64,000 bases of DNA, taken from positions 441,501 to 505,500 of the forward strand of contig NZ_CP104311.1 in NCBI RefSeq assembly GCF_036864975.1, given 5' to 3'. Under the pieces are notes generated by a model, which saw only the letters and a list, made by a program, of their open reading frames with translations, was not told the DNA's origin and made no database searches. The position numbers and the translations under genes are program-made. The number at the start of each line of letters is the position of its first letter. Position 1 is the stretch's first letter. The DNA is from Methylococcus capsulatus. Its GTDB lineage: Bacteria; Pseudomonadota; Gammaproteobacteria; Methylococcales; Methylococcaceae. Positions 17,308 through 27,388 of the stretch are shown in pieces.

Positions 17308-17847
17308 CTAACGACGCGCCGGCCGCGGCGGGAAAGCCGAGAACATCCGGCTAATCGCATCGGCGGCCAGTTTTTCATTCTCGGCCGGATTCCATCTGAG
17401 CGTTTCATGCGCCACGCCCCGCCACACGGGACGCATGGAGCGGCCATCGAGGACATTTACGATCAGTGTTCCTTCCTGGAAGGTTGTCACCACCGTGTCG
17501 GCGGGCCCGAGGTTCTGATTGAGCACCCAGCCGTCGTAATAGGTGTCGTTGCGCTCCTCCTCCTCGGTCAGGACCTCCGCGTCCAAGGCGGCATCCCCCT
17601 TGCCTTCGCCAACCTCGCGCCAGCCCTTGGAACGCAGCGCGGCGTCGATCAGCTCGACGATGCGCCGGTCAACCGACGCATTGCCGGACGCCGGCCGGCT
17701 GAGCCAAAAGTAGGTCTTGTACTGCGAAAAATCGGCGTTCTTGTCGAACCCGGTATCCACCTGGATCGCGGCGCAAGCCCAAAGCAGCGCAAGAACGAGC
17801 GAGCCAGCCACTGCCGACATCCACCTCCAGTGCGTATTCGAATGCAC
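17308..17847 (-). CDS. DUF4136-domain lipoprotein
   Basis: A 179-residue lipoprotein-like protein starting at GTG 17847 with a GGAGGAG ribosome site. After a hydrophobic N-terminus ending LLWACA comes the DUF4136 pattern: VDTGFDKNADFSQYKTYFW at the mature start, RRIVELIDAALRSKGW, GTLIVNVLDGRSMRPVWRG, and a C-terminal DAISRMFSAFPP. Members are exported proteins of unknown function common in Gram-negative bacteria. It lies 19 bases downstream of the potassium channel gene on the same strand. Confidence 0.85.
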   Translation of the reverse strand: MHSNTHWRWMSAVAGSLVLALLWACAAIQVDTGFDKNADFSQYKTYFWLSRPASGNASVDRRIVELIDAALRSKGWREVGEGKGDAALDAEVLTEEEERNDTYYDGWVLNQNLGPADTVVTTFQEGTLIVNVLDGRSMRPVWRGVAHETLRWNPAENEKLAADAISRMFSAFPPRPARR

Positions 17848-17866
17848 GGTTTCTCCTCCGATGTGT

Positions 17867-18628
17867 TTAATCCCTGGGTTGGGACAACTGCATACCGACC
17901 AGCCGGGCTACCAGGATCGCCACGTACATCTGGCCGGCGATCGCCTCCATGTAGGCCAGCATGCCCGCCAGCCGGCTCAAGGGGATGATGTCGCCGTAGC
18001 CCACGGTCGCAAGCGTGACGAAGCTGAAATACAGATAGGCGGGCGACAGGGGTTCCTGGTGACACAGCGGCGCGCCGCACTGGTAGGAGCCCGGCGCCAC
18101 GGTCTCCAGCAGGAAATGGGCGTTGGCGAAGGTGAATCCCATGAGCAGATAGACGCTGACGGCGCCGTACAGCAGGCTGGCGGAAACATGCGCCCGGCTG
18201 GAGAAAATGTCCCAGGCCAGCGCAAGCGTGACTCGGGCGAAGAACAGGAAGCTGAATGTCAGCCAGACGACCGTGAGCCAGTAGGTTTCGGGCACGAACA
18301 GGCGGGCCCAGCCGGCCACGAACATGACGAGGGCTGAAGTAACCGTAAGCGCGATCTGGACGGGCGTCCTGCCGGTGGCCAAGGTTCCGGAAATGAGCAC
18401 GCCAGCCATGACCAGCTGCTCGACGACCCGGACCGCGAGCCTCTCGGTGACGGCACTGACGATTCCGAGAACGACCAGGGTCACCAGAAGGTGAACGTAG
18501 TAGTGCGGGCCGCGGCCGAAGCCGAGGAAACTGCCGGGCAGCACCCGCAGCGGAGGAGGTTTGTCGCGCACGGATTCCTTCATGAAAGCAGCCTGGACAG
18601 GGTCGATCCGCCATGACGATCCGGACAT
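17867..18628 (-). CDS. Two-pore-helix potassium channel protein (Ion_trans_2)
   Basis: A 253-residue inner-membrane protein with about six hydrophobic segments. The K+ selectivity filter ATVGYGD (TVGYGD at 208-213) lies before the last helix, in the pore signature FSFVTLATVGYGDIIPLS. A cysteine pair in the extracytoplasmic loop (CGAPLC) may form a disulfide. No cytoplasmic TrkA-N/RCK domain is present, so it is a bare voltage-sensor-like plus pore protein. The first ATG (18628) has a poor ribosome site and the second (18583) is an equally possible start. Confidence 0.85.
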   Translation of the reverse strand: MSGSSWRIDPVQAAFMKESVRDKPPPLRVLPGSFLGFGRGPHYYVHLLVTLVVLGIVSAVTERLAVRVVEQLVMAGVLISGTLATGRTPVQIALTVTSALVMFVAGWARLFVPETYWLTVVWLTFSFLFFARVTLALAWDIFSSRAHVSASLLYGAVSVYLLMGFTFANAHFLLETVAPGSYQCGAPLCHQEPLSPAYLYFSFVTLATVGYGDIIPLSRLAGMLAYMEAIAGQMYVAILVARLVGMQLSQPRD

Positions 18629-18652
18629 GGCGTCTGATCGGAAAGTTTACGG

Positions 18653-19327
18653 CTATTTCGAGGATTTTTTCCGGGCGCCGCCGCTTGCGTAGTGCATTTT
18701 CCCCTTCCCGCCGGAAGGCTTGGCCGCTTTATGCTCTGCCGAGGACTTCGCCGCCTCGAGCTGCGCTTCCCGCCACTCGCCGACCCGCTGCAAGGCTTCG
18801 CCGATCTCCCCCGGCGTCATTTCGTCGACGAGGGTAGCACGCGCTTCCAGCGCATCCGTCTGCCCGCCGTCGGCAGCCAGCGTGTACCAATAGTAAGCCT
18901 TCACGTTGTCGCGGATCACGCCCTCGCCTTCGGCGTACATCGAACCCAGCACCGCCGCCGCGCCGGATTCGCCCTGTTCCGCGGCCTTGAGAAACCAGCG
19001 GGCGGCTTCATCAGTGTTCTTGTCCACGCCGAGGCCATAGTAATAAAGGATGCCCAGCTTGCTCTGCCCGAGGGGGTCGCCATGCTCGGCGGCCTGGCGG
19101 TACCAGCGGCCGGCGGCCGCATAGTCCTGCTCGACGCCCAACCCTTTCATGTACAGATTGCCGAGATTCACCTGGGCCTGGGAATCACCCCGCTCAGCCG
19201 CCTGCTTGAACTCCCTCAAGGCAGCCGGATAGTCGCCCCGCTCGACCGCCTTCATTCCGGCATCGCCGTCGGCGTACGCCGCGCCGCAAAGAAAAGCCGT
19301 GAGCAGCCATGCCACGAGATGCCTCAT
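18653..19327 (-). CDS. Exported Sel1-repeat (TPR-like) protein
   Basis: A 224-residue protein with a signal peptide (MRHLVAWLLTAFLCGAAYAD) when started at 19327. Four to five Sel1-type repeats follow, for example AQVNLGNLYMKGLGVEQDYA, GQSKLGILYYYGLGVDKN and AAVLGSMYAEGEGVIRDN. The C-terminal tail is rich in Lys, Ser and Gly. Sel1 repeats bind partner proteins, often in envelope signalling; the partner is not evident. Upstream (19328-19450) is an empty 123-base gap before the restriction-modification remnant. Confidence 0.85.
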   Translation of the reverse strand: MRHLVAWLLTAFLCGAAYADGDAGMKAVERGDYPAALREFKQAAERGDSQAQVNLGNLYMKGLGVEQDYAAAGRWYRQAAEHGDPLGQSKLGILYYYGLGVDKNTDEAARWFLKAAEQGESGAAAVLGSMYAEGEGVIRDNVKAYYWYTLAADGGQTDALEARATLVDEMTPGEIGEALQRVGEWREAQLEAAKSSAEHKAAKPSGGKGKMHYASGGARKKSSK

Positions 19328-19450
19328 GGGCGAGTGGAGACAGGAAATTTGGCGCTGGAGCCTGCGGGGGAAAAACATCTTCGGATTCGGATTCCATCAA
19401 GTCAAATCGAATATGCACAGCATACCGCACGCCATTCGCAGGGTTCACGC

Positions 19451-20099
19451 TCAGCCGAATGCCGATTCCAGCCGGTCATCTTCCTCCCCGAGATCCGCTC
19501 CGATCAGCCGGAACTGCTCCAAAGCCGCTTCCAGCTCCGCCACGATCTCCTGAGCGATCACCTCCGGCGCGGAGAGGTTGTCGAAATCCGACAGCGACGC
19601 GTCCTTCAGCCAGAAAATGTCCAGATTGGACTTATCCCGGTTGACGAGTTCCTCGTAGGCGTAGCCGCGCCAACGGCCGTCGGGCTTTTCGGCAGACCAG
19701 GTGGGAGCGCGCATCAGCCGCGTGAGCGAAGGCGGCAAGCTGGAATTATGGGGGTCCCGCAGCGCTAGGGCCTGGTCGGTCGAGAGGCCGAAATAACACG
19801 CCACGAAATCGTCCAGGTCTTCCCGCTTCAGAAGGTTTCCTCCTTGAGTTGCTTGCGCAGGTCACGGCTCAAGTTCGGGTTGTGCCTAACCACATAGTCG
19901 TGCGCCGCGACCAGGAAGCCGCCGGCGCCGCAGACTGGATCGCTCACGGTCTCGCCGGGCTTCGGGGCCATGACCTCCGCAATGGCCTGACAATTTCGCC
20001 GGGAGCGAAATTGGGCGCCTGCAGCGTGGATGTTGGCGCGGTCGGCATTGACGACATGCCAGCCAGCCGCGGTCAGCAACTTGTCGATGGTCTTTCGGG
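19451..20099 (-). pseudogene. Scrambled remnant of a type I restriction-modification system (hsdR/hsdM pieces)
   Basis: Read right to left, three pieces are joined. First, ARKTIDKLLTAAGWHVV, the usual N-terminus of HsdR; it follows an in-frame TAG at 20100-20102 preceded by DYQTPKA. Second, AIAEVMAPKPGETVSDPVCGAGGF, which is HsdM methylase motif I (19828 to about 19990), ending at KEETF-stop. Third, in another frame, KREDLDDFVACYFG through WSAEKPDGRWRGYAYEEL, the HsdM C-terminus (19451 to about 19840). The catalytic NPPY region and everything between pieces two and three are gone. The first join falls inside a hairpin at 19991-20013. No functional enzyme can come from this. Confidence 0.78.
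19991..20013. repeat. Hairpin repeat at the hsdR/hsdM join
   Basis: A perfect 9-base-pair stem, CAATTTCGC and GCGAAATTG, with loop CGGGA. In the opposite orientation the loop reads TCCCG, identical to the third hairpin of the repeats at 45295-45347 and 46937-46985. It encodes the non-family residues QFRSRRN in the fused frame and marks the exact junction between the HsdR-like and HsdM-like pieces. Confidence 0.6.
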
Positions 20100-20190
20100 C
20101 TAGGCCTTCGGGGTTTGATAGTCCTTGTCAGCCTTCTGATTTGAAGGCCCCTTTGCCGACTGAAAGTGCGATGTCGCCGACCTGCGGCGC

Positions 20191-20679
20191 TTAACCCGCC
20201 GCAAGCCACAGCCGCAGGCGCAGCAGCCACTCCGGCGTGAAACCCACGCTGCGGGAACGGATCGTGCCGTCCGGTCCGAGGACGAAAAACGCCGGCACAC
20301 CGCGGATGCCGTAAGTCGCACCTATGGTGCCGTCCGGATCGGGTACGACCAGCCAGTCCAAGCGCCGCTCAGTGACATGACGCGCCACCTCCGCCGCATC
20401 GCCGGACTGATAGGCGACGGTGATGACCGCATGGTCGCCGGCAAGGCTTTCGATCTTGTCCTCCATCGCCCCGCAGATCGGGCACCAGCTTGCCCAGAAG
20501 TAGACGATGGCAGGCCGGCCGCGCAAGCTGTCCAGGGAGGCCGGGGAACCATCCAGGAAGCGGCTCTCGATGGCGGGAGCGGGCCCCGAAGCCATGTCGC
20601 GGTTGAGGAACCCCTGCGCCGCGAAGAACAGGGCGACGACCGCACCCCACCCCAGCATCCTGCGCCAGCGGACGGCCAT
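20191..20679 (-). CDS. Membrane-anchored thioredoxin-like protein, ScsD/TlpA type
   Basis: A 162-residue protein with an N-terminal anchor (residues 7-24) and a periplasmic thioredoxin domain. The active site is WASWCPICGAMEDKI (WCPIC) and the cis-proline loop is GVPAFFVLGPDG. It resembles ScsD and TlpA disulfide oxidoreductases rather than CcmG. The start ATG at 20679 shares its A with the TGA of the upstream ygjP-like gene (TGATG), so the two are coupled. The partner that keeps it reduced or oxidised is not in the window. Confidence 0.85.
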   Translation of the reverse strand: MAVRWRRMLGWGAVVALFFAAQGFLNRDMASGPAPAIESRFLDGSPASLDSLRGRPAIVYFWASWCPICGAMEDKIESLAGDHAVITVAYQSGDAAEVARHVTERRLDWLVVPDPDGTIGATYGIRGVPAFFVLGPDGTIRSRSVGFTPEWLLRLRLWLAAG

Positions 20680-21416
20680 CACCGGAACGCCGGATCGAAG
20701 CGTTGGATCAGGCCGCCGCCGTGGGTCTTGAGCCACTGGCGTTCCTGCCGCCAGTTCGGCAGATGGGCCGCCACCAGCTCCCAGAAATCGCGCGAGTGAT
20801 TGCGATGGCGGATGTGGCAGAGTTCATGCACAACCACGTACTCCAGGACCGAAAGCGGCGCCAGTCCCAGCAGCCAGTTGAGATTCACGTCGTTCGCCGG
20901 GCCGCAGCTCCCCCAGCGGGTGCGCATGCTCTTGATGCGCAACTGACGCGGATAAAGCCCGTGCAGCGGGGCATGCCGCTCAATCAGTTCGGTCACGCGA
21001 CCAGGCAGCCGGCGCTTCATCCACCCGAACAAAGCCTGGCGGACGTAACGGTCCCGTTCGGCTCCGCAGGTTTGGGGCAGGATCAGGCGCAGCCCCCCCC
21101 CTTCCAGGGAAATCCGGATCCGGCTGCCGGCCGTTTCCTCGATGAACAGCGGCGTTTCCCGCCCCTCCAGTGGCACGCTGCCGCCTTCCGCCGGGAAGTG
21201 CTCGCCCCGGCTCTGGCGCAGGCCGGCCAGCCGTGCCCGCAATTCTTCCAGCCTCGCCTGGGCCCAACCGCTGTGTTGGCGGACGAAGGCCAGCACCGTC
21301 GCGTCGGACAGCCCCGCGGGGGCCACCACTTCGATGCCGTCGGGGCGTATCAGCAGCCGTAGATACTTGGCACGCGGGCTACGGCGAAGGCGGTAGGGCG
21401 GCAGGGCATGCTCCAT
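20679..21416 (-). CDS. YgjP-like metal-dependent hydrolase (DUF45)
   Basis: A 245-residue protein of the DUF45/YgjP family, with the zinc-binding segment VVHELCHIRHRNHSRDFW (HELCH plus a downstream H) near residue 200, and RWGSC (TRWGSCGPANDVNLNW) before it. These proteins resemble SprT/WSS1 metalloproteases; the substrate is not established. Cytoplasmic. The gene overlaps the start of the thioredoxin-like gene by one base and follows greB by 12 bases. Confidence 0.87.
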   Translation of the reverse strand: MEHALPPYRLRRSPRAKYLRLLIRPDGIEVVAPAGLSDATVLAFVRQHSGWAQARLEELRARLAGLRQSRGEHFPAEGGSVPLEGRETPLFIEETAGSRIRISLEGGGLRLILPQTCGAERDRYVRQALFGWMKRRLPGRVTELIERHAPLHGLYPRQLRIKSMRTRWGSCGPANDVNLNWLLGLAPLSVLEYVVVHELCHIRHRNHSRDFWELVAAHLPNWRQERQWLKTHGGGLIQRFDPAFR

Positions 21417-21428
21417 GGCAAAAGAGAG

Positions 21429-21929
21429 CTAGCGGTAAGGATGGATGGCGAGGATATGAAGTTCCTTGTCGCCGGCTGGCCGCTTCCAAGTGACCATATC
21501 GCCGACCTCCGCATTCAGCAGCGCCCTGGCCAGAGGCGACACCCAGCTGATCTTACCGTGGGCCGCGTCCGCCTCATCTTCACCGACGATGGAATAGCGC
21601 TGCACATGGCCGGCCTCGTCCTCCACCTCGACTGTCGCTCCGAAATGGACCCGGTCGCAGGCTTGGCCAGCGGGATCGACCGGGATGGCGCTGATGACCC
21701 GCTCGTCGTAATAGCGCAGTTCGCGCTCGATACGGTGAAGCTGCTGTTTCGCGGCGACCGATTCGTCGCCCAGCAGGCGCTGCCGTTCGGCCGAAAGCTC
21801 CGCGACCCTGGCCTGGAGCTGAGCCAGCCCAGCCGGTGTCACGTAGTTCGGATGCGGGCTGATGGGGCGCTCCGGCGCCCCATCAGCCCGCTCTTCACCG
21901 TCGGTTTCCTTGACGAATGCACGGCTCAT
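21429..21929 (-). CDS. greB: Transcription elongation factor GreB
   Basis: A 166-residue GreA/GreB-family protein. From the ATG at 21929 it starts MSRAFVKETDGEE, and the second part begins with NYVTPAGLAQLQARV, the opening of the antiparallel coiled coil that enters the RNA polymerase secondary channel. The acidic tip is RELRYYDERVISA. The C-terminal FKBP-like domain has ATVEVEDEAGHVQRYSIVGEDEAD and SPLARALLNAEVGD. The N-terminal SRAF.KE extension points to GreB rather than GreA. It stimulates cleavage of backtracked transcripts. A longer open frame upstream overlaps lpxB and is not needed. Confidence 0.9.
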   Translation of the reverse strand: MSRAFVKETDGEERADGAPERPISPHPNYVTPAGLAQLQARVAELSAERQRLLGDESVAAKQQLHRIERELRYYDERVISAIPVDPAGQACDRVHFGATVEVEDEAGHVQRYSIVGEDEADAAHGKISWVSPLARALLNAEVGDMVTWKRPAGDKELHILAIHPYR

Positions 21930-22002
21930 GAGTTCATTTCGGGTTGAGTAAAAAAACGGCTTGCGAGAATACTCCTTCAGACAGCGGTAAACAAATGCAC
22001 CG

Positions 22003-23149
22003 CTACCGGACCGACCGTTCAAGCAAATCCGCGGCCAGTTCGGCCAGACGCCGGGAACCTCCGCCTTCGCCCAGCAGGGCCCTCACCTCCGCCAGATCGT
22101 CCCGGATCCGCTGGGCATAGGCCGGATCATTCAGGATCCGCAGTATCTCGCCGCCGACCACTTCCGCATTGGCTGCGTGCTGGATGAACTCCTCAACGAT
22201 CCTGCGCCCCGCCAAGATGTTGGGCAGACCGATGAACGGGATGGTCACCAGCAGCCTTCCGAGCCAATAGCTCAACGGTGCCAGCTTGTAGACGATGGCC
22301 ATAGGCACGCCGAGAAGGGCGACTTCCAGGGTCGCCGTGCCTGAGGTGGTAATGACAGCGTCGCAGCAGCCCAAGGCATCGTGCCGGCGGTCCTTGACGA
22401 CCCGGACCGGCACCGGCGCCGTCTCCAGATCGGCGGCCAACAGCCCGTCGGCGACCGATGGCGCCTGGATCAGCACGAACCGGGCATCCGACCGCTCCCC
22501 GGCGATCCGCACTGCGGTCTGCAGCAGCATCGGCAGCAGCCGGCGGATTTCATTACCCCGGCTGCCCGGCAGCAGGCCGATCAGGGGACCAGGCCCGTCC
22601 ATTCCCAGCTCCCGCCGCACCTTCCCTTTGTCAGCCACCGGCGCGATCTTCCCAGCAAGAGGATGACCGACATAGGTCACTGGAATGCCATGCCGTTCAT
22701 AGAAGGGCAATTCGAACGGAAAGATCACGGCCATGTGGTCGATCGCCCGGCCATAACTCTTGACCCGTCCCGGCCGCCACGCCCACACCTGCGGGCTGAC
22801 GTAGAACAGCACCTTGATGCCGGCGGCCTTGGCGGCCCGGGCCAGCCGGAAATTGAACTCCTTATAGTCGACACAGACCAAAAGATCTGGTCGCTCGGTG
22901 CGGGCCAGCATCTTCATGGCCTCGAGCGCCCGGCGGATCTCACCGTAATGACGGGCGATCTCGGCCAGACCGATGACGCCCAGCCCGGTGGAATCGACCC
23001 GGATGTCGATGCCGGCCTCGCGCATGGCCGGGCCACCCATCCCGATGCCGCGGACTTGCGGAATCAAGGTCCGGAGTTCGCGGAACATGGCAGCGGCATG
23101 CTGATCACCGGAGGACTCCCCCGCGACCAGCATCACCAGCGGAGCACGC

Positions 23150-23157
<8 letters not shown>
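22003..23157 (-). CDS. lpxB: Lipid-A-disaccharide synthase LpxB
   Basis: A 384-residue GT19-family glycosyltransferase. The N-terminal signature LVAGESSGDQHAA and the later motifs YVSPQVWAWRPGRVK, FPFELPFYERHGIPVTYVGHPL and TTSGTATLEVALLGVPM are all present. It joins UDP-2,3-diacyl-aminosugar with lipid X at the inner face of the inner membrane. It is the last gene of the lpxA-gnnA-gnnB-lpxB run and overlaps gnnB by 8 bases. If the upstream genes work as inferred, its sugar donor carries an amide-linked 3-acyl chain. Confidence 0.96.
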
Positions 23158-24244
<1,087 letters not shown>

Positions 24245-24265
24245 GAGGCACAACTCCTAACGTTC

Positions 24266-25201
24266 TCAAGCTTTGAGCAGATTCGTGATTTCGGTGGCGG
24301 TCGCCAGGGCGCGCCGGCCGGCCTGGCCGGACACCAGCGGCTCGTGGTTTTCCCGGATGCAATCGAGGAAGTGGCGAATCTCCTCCATCAGGGCATCCCC
24401 GTTCTCGAACACCGATTCTTCGCTGAGTATTTCCGGCACGCCGGGGAACATCTCGCCGTCGCCTTTGCGGTGGCGGGCCAGCACGCGATTCTGGAAATCA
24501 ACCGAGACATAGGCATTGGGCATGAACATCCGCATCTTGCGCTCGACCTTCAGACTCACCCGGCTGGCGGTAACATTGGCGATGCAGCCGCTCTTGAACT
24601 GGAGCCGGGCATTGGCGATGTCGATGTCCCCGGTGAGGACGGCCACGCCTTTGGCATCGATCCGCTCGACCTCGGAGTCAACCAGGTCGAGGATGATGTC
24701 GATGTCGTGGATCATCAGGTCCAGCACCACGCTGACGTCATTGGCACGGGGTTTGAATGGCGCCAGTCGGTGCGACTCGATGAACAGCGGCTTGTGGTGA
24801 TCGAGGTCCAGCCCCAAAACGGCGGCATTGAAGCGCTCCAGGTGGCCGACCATGAGAACACGCTGCTTTTCCCTGGCGAGCCGGATCAGCTCGTCGGCCT
24901 CCTCCACCGTCACGGTAATGGGTTTCTCCACCAGCACATGCGCTCCGGCTTCGAGAAAGTCCCGGGCGACGCGGTGGTGCAGACTGGTGGGCACCACGAC
25001 GCTCACTGCATCCACCTTACCCAGCAGGGCGCGGTAGTCGGTCAGTCCTTCGACGCCCAGACGGTCGCCGATCTCCGCCGCGGTGATGGGATCGGCGTCG
25101 ACCACGGCGACCAGTTCGCAGCCCGGCAGGGCAGCATATTTTTCCGCATGGAACTTGCCGAGATAGCCCACGCCGATCACGGCACATTTCAAAGGATTCA
25201 T
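24266..25201 (-). CDS. gnnA: Gfo/Idh/MocA-family sugar-nucleotide dehydrogenase, GnnA type
   Basis: A 311-residue NAD(P)-dependent oxidoreductase. The Rossmann motif is VIGVGYLGKFHAEKY, and the catalytic EKP is E92-K93-P94 (LVEKPITV). The C-terminal half is the usual alpha/beta dimer domain with DLMIHDIDIILDLV. GnnA oxidises the 3-hydroxyl of UDP-GlcNAc to a ketone, which GnnB then aminates. The start at 25201 is chosen because the open frame above it overlaps lpxA and lacks a Rossmann fold. The gap to gnnB is 21 bases and to lpxA 25 bases. Function rests on family and on the lpxA-lpxB context. Confidence 0.84.
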   Translation of the reverse strand: MNPLKCAVIGVGYLGKFHAEKYAALPGCELVAVVDADPITAAEIGDRLGVEGLTDYRALLGKVDAVSVVVPTSLHHRVARDFLEAGAHVLVEKPITVTVEEADELIRLAREKQRVLMVGHLERFNAAVLGLDLDHHKPLFIESHRLAPFKPRANDVSVVLDLMIHDIDIILDLVDSEVERIDAKGVAVLTGDIDIANARLQFKSGCIANVTASRVSLKVERKMRMFMPNAYVSVDFQNRVLARHRKGDGEMFPGVPEILSEESVFENGDALMEEIRHFLDCIRENHEPLVSGQAGRRALATATEITNLLKA

Positions 25202-25226
25202 GGAAGCAACCTTAGGTGTTTCTGGA

Positions 25227-26009
25227 TCAGTCCGGATCGCGCGATTCCAGCTCGAAGAATGCGAGGGTGCCGCGCTTGGAACCCGCGCCACACCAAGCAC
25301 GGAGATAGGCCAGTTCCGGAGTGTCGGGCAGACCGTCGAGCATCGCCCGGGCGCGCAGGCGGCGGAAGGCCGCGGAGACAGCCTTGAGCCGATCGCCGTC
25401 GATGCCGGCCCGGCGCATACCGATCAGATTGAGGCGATAGTGCTTGCCGGGACGACCGCCGACCAGGGTATAAGGGATCACATCCTTGTTGATCCCGGCC
25501 AGTCCCTGCAGCATCGCGAGACTACCGATCCGGCAGAACTGATGCACCATCACCCCGCCGCCGAAAAATACCCGGTCGTCCACCCGGCAGTGCCCCCCCA
25601 GCGTGGCGCCGCTGGCCAGGATGTTGTAGTCACCCAGCACACAATCGTGACCGACGTGGGCATTGTTCATGAGGTAGTTGTTCGATCCCAGTCGGGTCGA
25701 GCCACCCCCCCGGCTGGCCCGGCTGATGGTCACGCCTTCGCGTAACACATTGCCGTCACCGAGCTCGACGTAAGTTTCCGTAGCCGGATCGAAACCCAGG
25801 TCCTGCGGCAGACCGCCGAGCACGGCATGGGGATGGACCACGTTCGCTCGCCCCATCCGGACGTAGGCGTGAATCACGGCGTGGGCACCGATCCGGCAAC
25901 CGTCGCCGAGCTCGACATAATCCTCGACGACAGCGAAAGGTCCAACGGAGACGTCGGCGCCGAGCTTGGCCGTCGGCGCGACACATGCGGTGGGATGGAT
26001 GCTGGACAT
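25227..26009 (-). CDS. lpxA: UDP-aminosugar 3-acyltransferase LpxA
   Basis: A 260-residue left-handed beta-helix acyltransferase built of hexapeptide repeats (VAPTAKLGADVSVGPFAVV and following). The catalytic base is H121 in NNAHVGHDC, and the acyl-chain region is VHQFCRIGSLAMLQGLAG. In my manual alignment the residue corresponding to E. coli Gly173, which sets acyl length, is also Gly. It transfers an acyl group from ACP to the 3-position. With gnnA and gnnB directly downstream, the acceptor is likely the 3-amino sugar, giving an amide. lpxD and fabZ are not adjacent here. Confidence 0.95.
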   Translation of the reverse strand: MSSIHPTACVAPTAKLGADVSVGPFAVVEDYVELGDGCRIGAHAVIHAYVRMGRANVVHPHAVLGGLPQDLGFDPATETYVELGDGNVLREGVTISRASRGGGSTRLGSNNYLMNNAHVGHDCVLGDYNILASGATLGGHCRVDDRVFFGGGVMVHQFCRIGSLAMLQGLAGINKDVIPYTLVGGRPGKHYRLNLIGMRRAGIDGDRLKAVSAAFRRLRARAMLDGLPDTPELAYLRAWCGAGSKRGTLAFFELESRDPD

Positions 26010-26025
26010 TCTCTTGCTTTCCTAC

Positions 26026-26955
26026 TCAGCCCCGCGGATGGAAGCGGGTATGCAGTTCCTTGAGCCGCTCCTGGGCGACATGGGTATAGATCTGGGTGGT
26101 CGACAGGTCGCTGTGTCCGAGCAGCATTTGCACGACGCGGAGATCCGCGCCGTGATTCAGCAGATGGGTCGCGAAGGCATGACGCAGGGTATGGGGGGAC
26201 AGCGGCTTGGAAATCCCGGCCTGCCCGGCGTAACGCTTGATGAGATGCCAGAAGGCCTGGCGCGTCATCGCCCCCCCCCGGTCAGTGACGAACAGGAAAT
26301 CACTCTGCCTGCCCTTCAGGGTGACCGGCCGCACTTTGTCGAGATAGCGCTCCAGCCAGTCCAACGCCTCCTCGCCGACAGGCACCAGCCGGTCCTTGTC
26401 CCCCTTGCCACTGACCCGGACCACCCCTTGTCGCAGACTGATTTGGCCGAAGCTCAAGCCGACCAGCTCGGAGACGCGCAAACCGGTGGCATAGAGCATT
26501 TCCAACATGGCCCGGTCGCGGAAGCCCAGCGGCGTCTCGACGTCAGGCGCGGCCAACAGAGCTTCGACCTCCGACTCTGTCAGTGTGTCGGGAAGGGAAC
26601 GGCCCAGCTTCGGCGGAGCTATCAAGGCACAAGGATCACCGGCGATCTCTCCCCGTCGCAGTCGGTACGCACAGAAATGCCGGATGGAGGAAAGTACGCG
26701 CGCCGAAGTCCGGCTCTTGCTTTTCTGAGTGTACCTCCAGCCCAGATAAGCCTCGACGTCTTCCCCGGTCAGCGCAGTCAGCTCCGCACGCCCGTTCTTC
26801 GCCAGCCAGGCCGCGAACAGACTGAGATCGCTCCCGTAGGCCTTGAGGGTATTATGGCTCAAACCCTCTTCCACCCAGAGCGACTCGATGAAGCGCCGGA
26901 TCGTCAAACGGTCGGCCTCGCGGATTTCCCCGGCATCGGGTAGAGCCTCGTTCAC
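26026..26955 (-). CDS. xerD: Site-specific tyrosine recombinase XerD
   Basis: A 309-residue tyrosine recombinase with an N-terminal SAM-like DNA-binding domain (IRRFIESLWVEEGLSHNTLKAY) and a C-terminal catalytic domain. Catalytic residues are visible in ATGLRVSEL, SGKGDKDRLVP, PHTLRHAFATHLL, LLGHSDLSTTQIYTHV, with nucleophile Y290. It is of the chromosomal XerC/XerD kind, resolving chromosome dimers at dif; its sequence looks closer to XerD. It lies between lpxA and the rplS terminator and is not flanked by mobile-element features. Confidence 0.9.
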   Translation of the reverse strand: MNEALPDAGEIREADRLTIRRFIESLWVEEGLSHNTLKAYGSDLSLFAAWLAKNGRAELTALTGEDVEAYLGWRYTQKSKSRTSARVLSSIRHFCAYRLRRGEIAGDPCALIAPPKLGRSLPDTLTESEVEALLAAPDVETPLGFRDRAMLEMLYATGLRVSELVGLSFGQISLRQGVVRVSGKGDKDRLVPVGEEALDWLERYLDKVRPVTLKGRQSDFLFVTDRGGAMTRQAFWHLIKRYAGQAGISKPLSPHTLRHAFATHLLNHGADLRVVQMLLGHSDLSTTQIYTHVAQERLKELHTRFHPRG

Positions 26956-26967
26956 AGTCTCCCCATC

Positions 26968-26996
26968 AAAAACAAAGGGCGGAAAAACCGCCCTTC
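26968..26996 (-). terminator. Rho-independent terminator of the rpsP-rimM-trmD-rplS operon
   Basis: On the minus strand the stem AAGGGCGG, loop TTTTT, CCGCCCTT is followed by TGTTTTTGA. Forward arms are 26975-26982 and 26988-26995. It lies 44 bases after the rplS stop codon and 12 bases before xerD. Confidence 0.88.
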
Positions 26997-27039
26997 ATTC
27001 TCATTGACCGATCCGGCTGCGCAAACGACCCGCGATCCG

Positions 27040-27384
27040 TCAGATCTTTTCCTTGATGCGGGCCGCCTTGCCGGCACGGTCACGCAGATAGTACAGCTTC
27101 GCTCGCCGCACGTCGCCGCGCCGCTTGACCTGGATTTCCTCGACCTGCGGACTGTAGGTCTGGAACACGCGCTCCACGCCTTCGCCATGGGAGACCTTGC
27201 GCACAGTGAAAGCGGAGTTGTAGCCGCGGTTGCGCTTGGCGATGACGATGCCTTCGAAAGCCTGCAGACGCTCGCGGTTGCCTTCCTTAACCTTCACTTG
27301 CACCACGACGGTATCGCCGGGGCCGAACGCCGGAATGGTCTTGCCGCTCATCCATTCGGATTCGAGCTGTTGAATGATATTCAT
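27040..27384 (-). CDS. rplS: 50S ribosomal protein L19
   Basis: A 114-residue protein with the L19 pattern: [45 protein letters not shown] and [26 protein letters not shown]. It sits at the interface of the two ribosomal subunits. It is the last gene of the rpsP-rimM-trmD-rplS operon, with trmD ending 4 bases upstream, and is followed by a clear terminator. Confidence 0.97.
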   Translation of the reverse strand: MNIIQQLESEWMSGKTIPAFGPGDTVVVQVKVKEGNRERLQAFEGIVIAKRNRGYNSAFTVRKVSHGEGVERVFQTYSPQVEEIQVKRRGDVRRAKLYYLRDRAGKAARIKEKI

Positions 27385-27388
27385 GAAA

